64,000 nucleotides of DNA from Cellulomonas gelida (GCF_006538725.1 NZ_BJLQ01000014.1:21534-85533); one strand, 5' to 3'. Positions 48,473 through 58,046 are shown, numbered from the stretch's first letter. Notes: a model not told the origin generated them from the letters alone. Numbers and translations: made by a program.

Positions 48473-49132
48473 GTGATCCCCGCACCCGCCGGCCGCCGGC
48501 TCGTTCGCCTCGCGCTCGGCCTCGTGCTGTACGCGGTGTCGATCGCGTTGCTCGTCTGCGCGGAGCTCGGCAACATGCCGTGGGACGTGCTGAGCCAGGG
48601 CGTCGCCCGACGCACGGGCGCGTCGTTCGGCACGGTCACGCTCGTGCTCAGCGCGCTCGTCCTCGCGTGCTGGATCCCGCTGCGGCAGCGCCCGGGCTTC
48701 GGCACGATCGCGAACGTCCTCGTGATCGGCGTGCTCGTCGACCCGTTCCTCGCGCTGTTCGGCGGCCTGGCGGACGTCCCGCTGCCGGTGCGAGTCCTCG
48801 TCGTGGTCGCGGGCATCGCGCTCAACGCCCTGGCGACCGCTCTCTACGTCGGCGCGGGCCTCGGTCCGGGGCCGAGGGACGGGCTCATGACCGGTCTCGT
48901 GGCGCGCACGGGCCGCTCGGTCGCGCTCGTGCGGACCTCGATCGAGGTCGTCGTGGTGCTCACCGGGATGTTGCTCGGCGGGCGCTTCGGCGTTGGCACC
49001 GTCGCGTACGCACTGCTCGTCGGGCCGCTCGTGCACGTGCTGCTGCCGCGGCTGAGCGTCACCGGCACCACGACGCCGACGACAGGTGCGCAGGTCCTGC
49101 CCGACGAGCCGGACCGCGCTCCCGTGCGCTGA
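48473..49132 (+). CDS. YczE/YitT-type membrane protein
   Basis: 219 residues from GTG 48473. Six or so membrane helices (LVRLALGLVLYAVSIALLVC, TIANVLVIGVLVDPFLALFG, LVVVAGIALNALATALYVGA). The conserved NMPWDVLSQGVARRTG and LGPGPRDGLMTGLVARTGRS repeats identify the YczE group (DUF161-like). Its role is not established; the link with a PLP-dependent regulator suggests vitamin B6 or related compound transport. The C-terminal tail is polar. Confidence 0.82.
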   Translation: MIPAPAGRRLVRLALGLVLYAVSIALLVCAELGNMPWDVLSQGVARRTGASFGTVTLVLSALVLACWIPLRQRPGFGTIANVLVIGVLVDPFLALFGGLADVPLPVRVLVVVAGIALNALATALYVGAGLGPGPRDGLMTGLVARTGRSVALVRTSIEVVVVLTGMLLGGRFGVGTVAYALLVGPLVHVLLPRLSVTGTTTPTTGAQVLPDEPDRAPVR

Positions 49133-49177
49133 CGGACCGGCGCCGGGCCGGCCCGTCAGCGCGTCGTCCGCGGTGCG

Positions 49178-50188
49178 TCAGCGCGTGGCAGGCGAGGACT
49201 TCACGGTCTCGGCCGGGTCGCGCACGACGCTGTCGCCCAGGACCTCGTCGATCCGCGCCAGCAGCTCGGCCGGGATCGTCACGCCGGACGCCTTGACGTT
49301 CTCGGCGACCTGCTCGGGGCGCGACGCGCCGATGATCGCCGCGGCGACGTTGTCGTTCTGCAGCACCCAGGCCACGGCAAGCTGGGCCATCGTGAGGCCG
49401 AGCTCGTCGGCGACGGGCCGCAGCCCCTGCACGCGCTCGAGGATCGTCTGGTCCTCCAGGAAGCTGCCGATCATGCGCGCGCCGCCCTTGGCGTCCGTGC
49501 CGCGCGAGCCCTCCGGGGCCGGCTGGCCGGGCAGGTACTTGCCGGTGAGCACGCCCTGCGCGACCGGCGACCAGACGATCTGGGACAGGCCCTCCTCGCG
49601 CGAGGCGGGTACGACCTCCTCCTCGATGACGCGCCACAGCATCGAGTACTGGGGCTGGCTCGAGACCAGGGGGATGCGCAGCTCGCGCGCGAGCGCGGCG
49701 CCCGCACGGATCTGGTCGGCCGTCCACTCGCTCACGCCGATGTACAGGGCCTTGCCCTGACGGACGACGTCGGCGAACGCCACCATCGTCTCCTCGAGCG
49801 GCGTCGCGTGGTCCCAGCGGTGCGCCTGGTAGACGTCGACGTAGTCGGTCTGGAGGCGCCGCAGCGAGCCGTTGATCGACTCGTGGATGTGCTTGCGCGA
49901 CAGGCCCGAGTCGTTGGCGCCCTTGGGGCCGGTCGGCCAGTAGACCTTCGTGAGGACCTCGAGGCTCTCGCGACGCTCGCCCTTCAGGGCCTCGCCGAGC
50001 ACCGTCTCGGCGGCGGTGTTGGCGTACACGTCGGCGGTGTCGAACGTCGTGATGCCCGCGTCGAGCGCGGCGCGCACGCACGCCGTCGCGGTGTCGTTCT
50101 CGACCTGCGACCCGTGCGTGAGCCAGTTGCCGTAGATGATCTCGGTGACCTTGAGTCCCGAGCGTCCCAGGTAGCGGTAGTTGACCAT
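49178..50188 (-). CDS. Aldo/keto reductase
   Basis: A 336-residue TIM-barrel reductase of the potassium-channel beta-like group (AKR6/AKR13-like). TTFDTADVYANTAAETVLGE carries the catalytic Asp and Tyr, LEVLTKVYWPTGPKGAND the Lys, and DVYQAHRWDHATPLEETMVA the His. NADPH-binding is suggested by LAVAWVLQNDNVAAAIIGAS and the C-terminal RPEQVAENVKA. Length is typical. Physiological substrate unknown. A single gene, convergent with yczE. Confidence 0.9.
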   Translation of the reverse strand: MVNYRYLGRSGLKVTEIIYGNWLTHGSQVENDTATACVRAALDAGITTFDTADVYANTAAETVLGEALKGERRESLEVLTKVYWPTGPKGANDSGLSRKHIHESINGSLRRLQTDYVDVYQAHRWDHATPLEETMVAFADVVRQGKALYIGVSEWTADQIRAGAALARELRIPLVSSQPQYSMLWRVIEEEVVPASREEGLSQIVWSPVAQGVLTGKYLPGQPAPEGSRGTDAKGGARMIGSFLEDQTILERVQGLRPVADELGLTMAQLAVAWVLQNDNVAAAIIGASRPEQVAENVKASGVTIPAELLARIDEVLGDSVVRDPAETVKSSPATR

Positions 50189-50251
50189 GACTCCACCCTA
50201 GGCACAGGGGCGGTGGGCTCCCGCACCGTCAGGGACGACGAGTGAAGATCG

Positions 50252-50848
50252 TCACTCGGGGTACGCGCGGCGCTTGACCTGGGGCTTCGGCAGGCGCGAA
50301 CGGCGCAGCTGGAAGGCGCGCATCACGGCGTACATGAGCGTGCCGCGCGGAACGGCACCGAACTTCGCGACGATCCGGCGCTTGAGCCGGAACCAGAGCA
50401 CCGCGCCGTCGATGATCGCGGCCACGACGTACAGGTACAGGCCGAACAGGGCGATGATGGAGACGGCGGCGTTGATCTGCGCGAACGACAGCTGCACGAC
50501 GAGGCAGACGGCCGCGATCGGCAGGAAGAACTCGCCGAGGTTGAACCGCGCGTCGACGTAGTCGCGGACGTACCGGCGCAGGGGACCGCGGTCGCGGACC
50601 GGCATCGCGCTCTCGTCGCCCGTCTGCATGGCCTTGTACTCGCGGTCGCGCTGCTCCCGCTGGGCCTGGCGCGCGGCCTTGGTGGCGCTCTGGCGGTCGG
50701 CCGGGACGAGGGGACGCTTGTTCGCGGCCTCGGCCTCCTTGCGCTTGGGCGTAGGGCGGCCCTTGCGGCTGTCCTCGACGATGCCGACAGGCAGCTCGTC
50801 GTCGGCCGGGGTCGAGGTCGTCACGGGGTCGTTGCGGCGTCCGAACAC
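50252..50848 (-). CDS. DUF3043 membrane protein
   Basis: 198 residues. A polar N-terminal half (PTPKRKEAEAANKRPLVPAD; RQAQREQRDREYKAMQTGDE) precedes RRYVRDYVDARFNLGEFFLP, the DUF3043 signature, and two membrane helices (IAAVCLVVQLSFAQINAAVS; IALFGLYLYVVAAIIDGAVL). The C-terminus is basic. An actinobacterial family of unknown function. Divergent from the M20 gene by 32 bp. Confidence 0.88.
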   Translation of the reverse strand: MFGRRNDPVTTSTPADDELPVGIVEDSRKGRPTPKRKEAEAANKRPLVPADRQSATKAARQAQREQRDREYKAMQTGDESAMPVRDRGPLRRYVRDYVDARFNLGEFFLPIAAVCLVVQLSFAQINAAVSIIALFGLYLYVVAAIIDGAVLWFRLKRRIVAKFGAVPRGTLMYAVMRAFQLRRSRLPKPQVKRRAYPE

Positions 50849-50880
50849 CCCCTCAGGGTAGTCGAGTAGCGTGACTCGCC

Positions 50881-52269
50881 GTGACCGACGACGACATCAC
50901 CACCGTTCCCTCTCCTGAGCGGGTCGCGGAGCTGCGCGACCGCACCGCAGCGGCCTTCCCCGCGCTGCGCGCCGAGCTCGAGACGCTCGTGCGGATCCCG
51001 AGCGTGTCGAACGCCGAGTTCGACCAGGGGCACGTCGCGGTGAGCGCGGCGCACGTCGCCGACCTGCTGCGCGGCGCGGGCATCGAGGACGTGCGCGTGC
51101 TGCACGTCGCGGGGGCGGACGGCCGCCGTGGTCGACCCGCCGTGCTCGCGACCCGGCCGGGACGCGAGGGAGCTCCGACGGTGCTGCTGTACGCGCACCA
51201 CGACGTGCAGCCGCCCGGTGACGAGGCCGAGTGGCAGACGCCTCCGTTCGAGCCCGTCGAGCGCGACGGCCGTCTGTACGGGCGCGGGGCGGCGGACGAC
51301 AAGGCCGGCATCGTCGCGCACCTCGGTGCGCTCCGGGTGCTCGGCGACGAGCTCGGCGTCGGCCTCGTCGTGTTCGTCGAGGGTGAGGAGGAGATCGGCT
51401 CGCCCACGTTCGGCGACTTCCTGCGGGCGCACCGCGACGAGCTGTCGGCCGACGTCATGGTGGTCGCGGACTCGTCGAACTGGGCCGTCGGGGTGCCGGC
51501 GCTCACGACGTCGCTGCGCGGGCTGGTCGACCTCGAGGTCGAGGTCGCGGCGCTCGACCACGCGATCCACTCGGGCATGTACGGCGGTCCGGTGCTCGAC
51601 GCGCCCACGCTGCTCGCGCGCCTGATCGCGACGCTGCACGACGAGAACGGTGACGTCGCGGTCGCAGGGCTGCAGCACGCGCCCGACCCTGCCGTCGACT
51701 ACGACGAGGCGGCGTTCCGCGCGGACGCGGGCGTGCTGGACGGCGTGCAGCTGGCCGGGACCGGCCCGCTCACGGCCCGCATGTGGACGCGACCCGCGAT
51801 CAGCGTGATCGGCTTCGACGCGACGCGCGTCGCGAGCGCCTCCAACACCATCGCCCCGCGCGCGACCGCCAAGCTGTCGGTGCGGATCGCGCCCGGCAGC
51901 GACCCCGCGCAGGCGATGGCGGCCGTGCGCAGCCACCTCGAGGGGCACGCACCGTTCGGCGCGCACGTCACGGTGCGCGAGGGCGAGCAGGGCAAGCCGT
52001 TCCAGGCGCCCGACGACTCCGCCGCGATGCGGGTCGCGCGGTGGGCGTTCGCACAGGCATGGGGCACCGACCCGGTGGACATCGGCATCGGTGGGTCGAT
52101 CCCGTTCATCGCCGACCTGCTCGAGCTGCGGCCCGACGCCGCGATCCTCGTGACGGGCGTAGAGGACCCCGACTCGCGTGCGCACGGCGCCAACGAGTCC
52201 GTGCACCTCGGTGAGCTCGAGAAGGTCGTGCTGGCCGAGGCGCTGCTGCTGGACCGCCTCGCCCGCTGA
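50881..52269 (+). CDS. M20-family dipeptidase/metallopeptidase
   Basis: A 462-residue cytosolic zinc peptidase. GTG 50881. VLLYAHHDVQPPGDEAEWQT has the first metal His and the Asp near it; LYGRGAADDKAGIVAHLGAL gives the bridging Asp; VFVEGEEEIGSPTFGDFLRA the catalytic Glu and metal Glu. A dimerisation domain follows and the late metal His is in VHLGELEKVVLAE. It belongs to the dipeptidase (CNDP-like) group. A hairpin lies 50 bp after the stop. Confidence 0.9.
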   Translation: MTDDDITTVPSPERVAELRDRTAAAFPALRAELETLVRIPSVSNAEFDQGHVAVSAAHVADLLRGAGIEDVRVLHVAGADGRRGRPAVLATRPGREGAPTVLLYAHHDVQPPGDEAEWQTPPFEPVERDGRLYGRGAADDKAGIVAHLGALRVLGDELGVGLVVFVEGEEEIGSPTFGDFLRAHRDELSADVMVVADSSNWAVGVPALTTSLRGLVDLEVEVAALDHAIHSGMYGGPVLDAPTLLARLIATLHDENGDVAVAGLQHAPDPAVDYDEAAFRADAGVLDGVQLAGTGPLTARMWTRPAISVIGFDATRVASASNTIAPRATAKLSVRIAPGSDPAQAMAAVRSHLEGHAPFGAHVTVREGEQGKPFQAPDDSAAMRVARWAFAQAWGTDPVDIGIGGSIPFIADLLELRPDAAILVTGVEDPDSRAHGANESVHLGELEKVVLAEALLLDRLAR

Positions 52270-52319
52270 CCCGGACGCGCCGCCCGGCCTGAGCCGTCCC
52301 GACCTCGCCGCGGAGCCGA

Positions 52320-52350
52320 GTGCGGCCCGTATGCATCACGCGGGCCGCAC
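52320..52350. terminator. Hairpin between the M20 peptidase and the decarboxylase gene
   Basis: GTGCGGCCCG at 52320-52329 pairs perfectly with CGGGCCGCAC at 52341-52350 around 11 nt. It lies 51 bp after the peptidase stop. It overlaps an in-frame ATG at 52331 of the next gene. Either it is the peptidase terminator and the decarboxylase starts later, or it regulates the decarboxylase leader. Confidence 0.6.
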
Positions 52351-52366
52351 GCGGCTCCTGGTGGGC

Positions 52367-53740
52367 ATGGAGCCCGATGCGCAGCGCCCGCTCGACCTCG
52401 CCTTCGCCCGTGCCGTCGCGTGGCTCGAGGCCGTGCCTGAACGCCACGTCGCCCCGGCGACCGGCGTGGACGCGGTCCAGGACCGCCTCGGCCGCGTGCT
52501 GCCCGAGGCCGGGCAGGACCCCGCCGCCGTCGTGGGACGGCTCGCTGACGCAGTCGAGCCCGCGCTGATCGCGAGCCAGTCGCCGCGCTTCTACGGGTGG
52601 GTCATCGGCGGCACGCACCCGGTGGCGGTCGCGGCCGACTGGCTCGTGACGGCGTGGGATCAGAACGCGGCGATGCGCGAGCCGATGCCGGGCACCTCGG
52701 CCGTCGAGGAGCTCGCGGGCCGCTGGCTGCTCGACCTGCTCGGGCTGCCTGCCACCGCGAGCGTCGGGTTCACCACGGGAGCGACCACCGCGAACCTCGC
52801 GGGCCTGGCCGCCGCGCGCCACCGCGTGCTGGCCGACGCCGGGTGGGACGTCGAGGCGCACGGTCTCGGGGGTGCGCCACGCGTCCGGGTGCTCGCGGGC
52901 GCCGAGCGGCACGGGTCGGTCGACCTCGCGCTGCGGTACCTGGGCCTGGGCGCGGCGACCCTCGTCCCGGCGGACCGCGAGGGCCGCATCGACGTCGCGG
53001 CGCTCGAGGCCGAGCTCGCGCGGTCGTCGGACCCCACGATCGTCGTGCTGCAGGCGGGCAACCTGCACTCCGGCGCGTTCGACGACGTCGGTGCCGCATC
53101 CGACGCGGCGCACCGGCACGGCGCGTGGGCGCACGTCGACGGCGCGTTCGGGCTCTGGGCCGCGGCGACGCCGCGACTGACCCACCTCGCGGCGGGCCTC
53201 GCGCGCGCGGACTCCTGGGCGACCGACGCGCACAAGACCCTCAACACGCCGTACGACTGCGGCGTCTCGTTCGTCGCCCACCCCGCGGACGCCGTCGCGG
53301 CGCTCGGCGCGCAGGCGAGCTACCTCGTCGCGACGGCGTCCGGGCTGGACCCGTGGACGCTCGTGCCGGAGATGTCCCGCCGCGCACGCGGCGTCCCCGT
53401 GTGGGCGACGCTCGCCGCGCTGGGGCGGTCGGGCGTCGCCGCACTCGTCGACGGCCTCGTGGCCGCGGCAGCGCTCCTGGCCGACGAGCTGGGGAGGCTC
53501 GCCGGGGTCGAGATCCTCAACGACGTCGTCTACACCCAGGTGTGCGTCACGTTCGGCGCCGACGAGCGCACCGCCGCGGTCGCCGACGCCCTGCGCGCAC
53601 AGGGCGAGGTCTACGCCTCGACGTCGCGCTGGCACGACCGCACCGTGCTGCGGTTCTCGGTGAGCAACGCCTGGACCGACGCGGGGCAGGTGCGCCGTAC
53701 GGTCGAGGCGGTGCGGCGCGCGATCGACGCGGTGCCGTGA
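52367..53740 (+). CDS. PLP-dependent group II decarboxylase
   Basis: About 457 residues if ATG 52367 is used; ATG 52331 lies in the hairpin loop and would add 12 residues. ASVGFTTGATTANLAGLAAA binds the PLP phosphate; GAWAHVDGAFGLWAAATPRL and SWATDAHKTLNTPYDCGVSF carry the Asp and the Schiff-base Lys (DAHKTLN). This is the aromatic-L-amino-acid/glutamate decarboxylase family. The exact amino acid cannot be told. No transport partner is adjacent. Confidence 0.86.
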   Translation: MEPDAQRPLDLAFARAVAWLEAVPERHVAPATGVDAVQDRLGRVLPEAGQDPAAVVGRLADAVEPALIASQSPRFYGWVIGGTHPVAVAADWLVTAWDQNAAMREPMPGTSAVEELAGRWLLDLLGLPATASVGFTTGATTANLAGLAAARHRVLADAGWDVEAHGLGGAPRVRVLAGAERHGSVDLALRYLGLGAATLVPADREGRIDVAALEAELARSSDPTIVVLQAGNLHSGAFDDVGAASDAAHRHGAWAHVDGAFGLWAAATPRLTHLAAGLARADSWATDAHKTLNTPYDCGVSFVAHPADAVAALGAQASYLVATASGLDPWTLVPEMSRRARGVPVWATLAALGRSGVAALVDGLVAAAALLADELGRLAGVEILNDVVYTQVCVTFGADERTAAVADALRAQGEVYASTSRWHDRTVLRFSVSNAWTDAGQVRRTVEAVRRAIDAVP

Positions 53741-53755
53741 GGTGAGCGGGCGGCG

Positions 53756-54298
53756 TCAGCGCGCCGCGACGTCCACCGCCCGCGCCCACGACGCGACGTC
53801 CTCGGGCAGCGTCGGGCTGGGCATCGGCGCGCCGACGATGAGCTCGACCACCTCCGGGCCACTCACGCGCGCGCCGTCCCGCGCGAGGAAACGCCCGGCG
53901 ACGATCCCGCGCGCCACGTGCTCGGGGGCGCCGTCGCGTCCTGCACGGGAGAAGGCCTGCTCGAGGTAGACGACGCGCTCGTCCCAGCCGAGAACGGTCG
54001 TCGTGATCTCGAACCTCTGGCGGAACGTCAAGGACCGGCGGTACTTGATGGTCTGCGCGGCCACGACCGGATACCAGCCGCGTTCGTTGAGCGCGTCGAA
54101 CGCGCCGAGGTCGGCGAGGAAGTTCGAGCGTGCGACGTCCATGCACTGCAGGTAGATGCCGTTGTTCACGTGGCGGTACAGGTCCAGGTCCGACAGGTGC
54201 ACGCGCATGCGCGTGACCGAGGGGCTGAGCAGGTCCTGACCGGGGACCGCGCGACGGGGACGGAACGTGGCCGCCGCGAGCTGGAGTGTGCGGATCAC
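53756..54298 (-). CDS. Acyl-CoA thioesterase-like hot-dog protein
   Basis: 180 residues from GTG 54298. The hot-dog fold of the 4HBT group shows as RMRVHLSDLDLYRHVNNGIY (the D..HVNN active-site motif) and RGWYPVVAAQTIKYRRSLTF. The C-terminus has LARDGARVSGPEVVELIVGA. Length is a little above the single-domain average. Likely cleaves acyl-CoA or acts in lipid turnover; substrate unknown. Confidence 0.83.
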   Translation of the reverse strand: MIRTLQLAAATFRPRRAVPGQDLLSPSVTRMRVHLSDLDLYRHVNNGIYLQCMDVARSNFLADLGAFDALNERGWYPVVAAQTIKYRRSLTFRQRFEITTTVLGWDERVVYLEQAFSRAGRDGAPEHVARGIVAGRFLARDGARVSGPEVVELIVGAPMPSPTLPEDVASWARAVDVAAR

Positions 54299-54356
54299 GT
54301 CGTGATGTTACTCATCAGTACCTCGCGACCCGAGCGGGGCGACGCCGAGCCTCGCA

Positions 54357-54956
54357 CTAGACCGGCGGCAGCGGGTCGTACTCGATGCCTCGCCTGACGA
54401 CGCGCGCGTTCGCGACCGAGTCGAGCCGCGCGACGAGGTGCAGGGCCATGTCGATGCCCGCGGAGACACCCGCGGAGGTGACCACGTCGCCGTCGTCGAC
54501 GAACCGGGCGACCTGGTCCTGCTGCACGCTGGGGTCGATCGCGGCGAGCTCCTCGAACGCGCGCCGGTGCGTGGTGGCGGGCCGCCCCGCGAGCAGCCCG
54601 GCCGCGGCGTAGACCAGCGACCCGGTGCACACGCTCGTCATGAGCGGGGTCGACGCGCGCATCCGGCGCACCCAGGCGAGGTGCTCGTCGTCGCGCAGCA
54701 GCACCCGGGTGCCCTGCCCGCCGGGGTACACCAGGACGTGCAGCGGGCCGAGCTCGTCGGCGGAGGTGTCCGGCACGAGGCGCAGGCCCTTGGCGCAGCG
54801 CACGCCCGCGCCGTCGGCCGAGAACGTGACGACCTCGGTGTCCGTGCGCAGGTGGCGCGCCCACCACGCGAGGACCTCGTACGGCCCGACGACGTCGAGC
54901 TCCTCGCACGCGTCGAAGACGAACAGGCCGATCCGGGTCGACTTGCCGGTGCTCAC
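54357..54956 (-). CDS. DJ-1/PfpI-family protein
   Basis: 199 residues from GTG 54956. The class I glutamine-amidotransferase-like fold is seen in IGLFVFDACEELDVVGPYEV, VLVYPGGQGTRVLLRDDEHL and the nucleophile elbow LMTSVCTGSLVYAAAGLLAG with the reactive Cys; the His/Glu partner sits in ATTHRRAFEELAA. It resembles stand-alone versions of the GATase domain found in AraC-like regulators, but no DNA-binding domain is attached. It lies between a thioesterase and nadA. Confidence 0.85.
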   Translation of the reverse strand: MSTGKSTRIGLFVFDACEELDVVGPYEVLAWWARHLRTDTEVVTFSADGAGVRCAKGLRLVPDTSADELGPLHVLVYPGGQGTRVLLRDDEHLAWVRRMRASTPLMTSVCTGSLVYAAAGLLAGRPATTHRRAFEELAAIDPSVQQDQVARFVDDGDVVTSAGVSAGIDMALHLVARLDSVANARVVRRGIEYDPLPPV

Positions 54957-54992
54957 GGGGCCTCCGGGGGAGCGGTGGTCGGCGCGCCGCGG

Positions 54993-56192
54993 TCAGTAGC
55001 CGGGCAGCGCGAGCATCTGGTCGAGCGCTACACGGGCCCAGTGCGCGTCGTCGGGGTCGACGACGACCCGGTTCACGACGCGCCCCGCGACGAGCGACTC
55101 CATCGTCCACACGAGGTGCGGGAGGTCGATCCGGTTCATCGTCGAGCAGAAGCACACCGTCGAGTCGAGGTAGTGGATCTTCTTGTCCGGGTGCGCGTCC
55201 GCGAGCCGACGCACCAGGTTGAGCTCGGTGCCGATCGCCCACGACGAGCCCGCGGGCGCCGCGTCGAGCGCCTTGATGATGTACTCCGTCGAGCCGACCA
55301 TGTCGGCCGCGGTGACCACCTCGTGCTTGCACTCCGGGTGCACCAGGACCGTCACGTCGGGGTCGGCCGCGCGCACGTCGGCGACGTTGCGCTCCGAGAA
55401 CCGACCGTGCACCGAGCAGTGGCCGCGCCACAGGATCATGCGCGCGTCGCGCAGCTCGGCCGTCGTCAGTCCGCCGCCGGGGCGACGCGGGTCGAAGACG
55501 ACGCAGTCGTCGAGCGAGAGCCCGAGCTGCTGGACCGCGGTGTTGCGCCCCAGGTGCTGGTCCGGCATGAACAGCACCTTGCCGGTGCCGTCGACGCCGC
55601 CGACCTTGTCGAACGCCCAGCGCAGCGCGACGTGGGCGTTCGACGACGTGCAGACCGTCCCGCCGTGGCGGCCCGTGAACGCCTTGATCGCGGCGGTCGA
55701 GTTCATGTAGGTCACGGGCACCGTGTCGTCGGCGACGCCCGCCTCGACGAGCACCTCCCACGCGTCCTCGACCTGGTCGATCGCGGCCATGTCGGCCATC
55801 GAGCAGCCCGCCGCGAGGTCGGGGAGCACGACCTGCTGCGACTCGGACGTCAGGATGTCCGCCGACTCGGCCATGAAGTGCACGCCGCAGAAGATGACGA
55901 ACTCGGCGTCGGGCCGCGCCGCGGCCTCGCGCGCGAGCTTGAAGGAGTCACCCGTCACGTCGGCGAAGGCGATGACCTCGTCGCGCTGGTAGTGGTGCCC
56001 GAGCACGAACGCGCGGTCGCCCAGCGCCGCCCGGGCCGCGCGGGCACGTTCGACGAGGTCGGGGTCGCTGGGGGAGGGCAGCGCGCCGGCGCACTCGACG
56101 CCCCGCTCGGAGGCGAGGTCGACGCCGCGGCCGAGCAGGAGCAGGGCCGAGGGCGCGGGCTCCACGAACGTCCCAGGGGTGGTCAGGCTCAC
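54993..56192 (-). CDS. nadA: Quinolinate synthase
   Basis: A 399-residue [4Fe-4S] enzyme that condenses iminoaspartate with dihydroxyacetone phosphate in NAD synthesis. GTG 56192 is the start. AFVLGHHYQRDEVIAFADVT is the first NadA repeat; cluster Cys are in VIFCGVHFMAE, LVHPECKHEVV and DSTVCFCSTMNRID. Size agrees with longer actinobacterial NadA. No nadB or nadC is downstream; the neighbours are unrelated, so it is a single gene here. Confidence 0.96.
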   Translation of the reverse strand: MSLTTPGTFVEPAPSALLLLGRGVDLASERGVECAGALPSPSDPDLVERARAARAALGDRAFVLGHHYQRDEVIAFADVTGDSFKLAREAAARPDAEFVIFCGVHFMAESADILTSESQQVVLPDLAAGCSMADMAAIDQVEDAWEVLVEAGVADDTVPVTYMNSTAAIKAFTGRHGGTVCTSSNAHVALRWAFDKVGGVDGTGKVLFMPDQHLGRNTAVQQLGLSLDDCVVFDPRRPGGGLTTAELRDARMILWRGHCSVHGRFSERNVADVRAADPDVTVLVHPECKHEVVTAADMVGSTEYIIKALDAAPAGSSWAIGTELNLVRRLADAHPDKKIHYLDSTVCFCSTMNRIDLPHLVWTMESLVAGRVVNRVVVDPDDAHWARVALDQMLALPGY

Positions 56193-56310
56193 GATGCCGA
56201 TCCTCGCACAACGCGCGCGGGGCACGTCGGGGACCTCCGGCGCCCGGGCCACGCCCGGTCGTCGTCGCGCGGGGTCGCTGTCGCGGCCGGGCGGCGGCGC
56301 ACGTGCGACG

Positions 56311-57510
56311 ATGCGCGTCGTGCATGTGCTGGTGGCCCCCGACTGCTTCGGCTCGAGCCTGACGTCCGCGCAGGCGGCGGCGGCGATCGCTGAGGCGTGG
56401 CGCGAGACCTGCCCGCACGACGACGTGCGGGTCTGTCCCCTGTCCGACGGGGGACCCGGGTTCGTGCAGACGCTGCAGGCGACGCTCGGCGGTGAGCTCG
56501 TCGCGGTGAGCGTCGACGGGCCGCTCGGCGTGCCCGCCCCGGCCGCGCTGCTCGTCGTCGACCACCCCGTCACCGGGCGCACGGCGTATGTCGAGTCGGC
56601 ACACGCCGTAGGCCTCGCGCTCGTGCCCGACGACCGGCGCGACCCGACCCGCACCACGAGCCGGGGACTCGGCACGCTGCTCGCCGCCGCGCGCGCGACG
56701 GGTGCCCGGCGCGTCGTCGTCGGGCTCGGCGGGTCCGGCACGAACGACGCGGGCGCCGGTCTGCTCGTAGGGCTCGGGCTGCCCGACGAGCGCGGCGTGC
56801 TGGCGACGGGCGGTGGCGCGCTCGTCGACGTGCGTCCGGACGACCTGGCGGGGCTCGCCGCGCTGCGCGCCGACTGGCGTGAGGTCGAGCTCCTCGTGGC
56901 CACGGACGTCGACGTCCCGCTGCTGGGACTGCAAGGAGCGAGCGCGGGCTTCGCCCCCCAGAAGGGCGCCACGCCCGAGCAGGCGCAGTCGCTCGAGCGT
57001 GCGCTCGCGACGTTCTCCCGGATCGCGGTCGGCGCCCTCGGCGACGCGCTGCGGCCCGACCTCCTCGCGGCACCCGGTCCCGCGCGCTCCGCGGCCACCC
57101 GGCTCACGCACGCGCCCGGTGCGGGTGCCGCCGGCGGGCTCGGCTTCGGGCTGTCGCTGCTCGGCGGACGACTGGTGCCGGGTGCGGCGCTCGTCGCCGA
57201 CGCGGTCGGGCTCGACACCCGGATCGCGGCGGCCGACCTCGTCGTGACCGGGGAGGGGCGGTTCGACTGGCAGTCGCTGCACGGCAAGGTCGCCTCGCTC
57301 GTCGCCGAACGCGCGATGCCGCACGCGGTCCCCGCGATCGTCGTCGCGGGCCAGGTCGAGATCGGTCGTCGCGAGATCTCCGCGGCCGGTCTGGCGGGCG
57401 CGTACGCCGTGGCCGAGCGGCCCGACGAGGTCTCCCTCGCGCTCGCCGACCCGGTCGGCACGCTCGCCGCGCGAGCCCGGCGCGTGGCGCGCACCTGGTC
57501 GCCCGCCTGA
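56311..57510 (+). CDS. Glycerate kinase
   Basis: A 399-residue class-I-type glycerate kinase (GlxK/GarK group). ATG 56311; a GTG three codons later is a possible start. LVAPDCFGSSLTSAQAAAAI and VCPLSDGGPGFVQTLQATLG form the N-terminal domain; VVGLGGSGTNDAGAGLLVGL is the signature. Late Gly-rich PGAGAAGGLGFGLSLLGGRL and LVVTGEGRFDWQSLHGKV complete it. It phosphorylates glycerate to 2-phosphoglycerate in this class. Divergent from nadA. Confidence 0.93.
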   Translation: MRVVHVLVAPDCFGSSLTSAQAAAAIAEAWRETCPHDDVRVCPLSDGGPGFVQTLQATLGGELVAVSVDGPLGVPAPAALLVVDHPVTGRTAYVESAHAVGLALVPDDRRDPTRTTSRGLGTLLAAARATGARRVVVGLGGSGTNDAGAGLLVGLGLPDERGVLATGGGALVDVRPDDLAGLAALRADWREVELLVATDVDVPLLGLQGASAGFAPQKGATPEQAQSLERALATFSRIAVGALGDALRPDLLAAPGPARSAATRLTHAPGAGAAGGLGFGLSLLGGRLVPGAALVADAVGLDTRIAAADLVVTGEGRFDWQSLHGKVASLVAERAMPHAVPAIVVAGQVEIGRREISAAGLAGAYAVAERPDEVSLALADPVGTLAARARRVARTWSPA

Positions 57511-57695
57511 GGCGCCGGACGCGGCGTGCACGGCGACCCTGACCGCGCGGCGACCGTGAACCCGTGGCGACCGTGTGGCATGTGTCTCCGTGCGCGCCGC
57601 GTCGGGCGAGCACGTCGTACTCTGGTCGGGAACATTCGTCGGGATGCCGGTGTTGGCGCCTTGCGAGAGTCGTTCGTCATCCGTCAGGAGTGCCC

Positions 57696-58046
57696 ATGAG
57701 CGAGACCACCGAGGTCGCCACGCACGGCGTGAACCTCACCGACGTCGCCGCGAGCAAGGTTCGCAGCCTGCTCGAGCAGGAGGGTCGTGACGACCTTCGG
57801 CTTCGTGTCGCCGTGCAGCCCGGCGGCTGCTCCGGCCTGATCTACCAGCTGTACTTCGACGAGCGCGTGCTCGACGGTGACGCAGTGCGCGATTACGACG
57901 GCGTCGAGGTCGTCGTGGACCGCATGTCGGTGCCGTACCTCGAGGGTGCGACGATCGACTTCGCCGACACGATCGAGAAGCAGGGCTTCACGATCGACAA
58001 CCCGAACGCGGGCAGTGCCTGCGCGTGCGGCGGCTCGTTCAGCTGA
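57696..58046 (+). CDS. erpA: Iron-sulfur cluster insertion protein ErpA-like
   Basis: A 116-residue A-type carrier. ATG 57696 has CAGGAG upstream. The HesB/IscA fold shows TDVAASKVRSLLEQEGRDDL and the three ligand Cys in VQPGGCSGL and SACACGGSF. It delivers Fe-S clusters to enzymes such as LipA and NadA. It is followed by a strong terminator and a convergent cysteine-desulfurase-like gene. Confidence 0.93.
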   Translation: MSETTEVATHGVNLTDVAASKVRSLLEQEGRDDLRLRVAVQPGGCSGLIYQLYFDERVLDGDAVRDYDGVEVVVDRMSVPYLEGATIDFADTIEKQGFTIDNPNAGSACACGGSFS

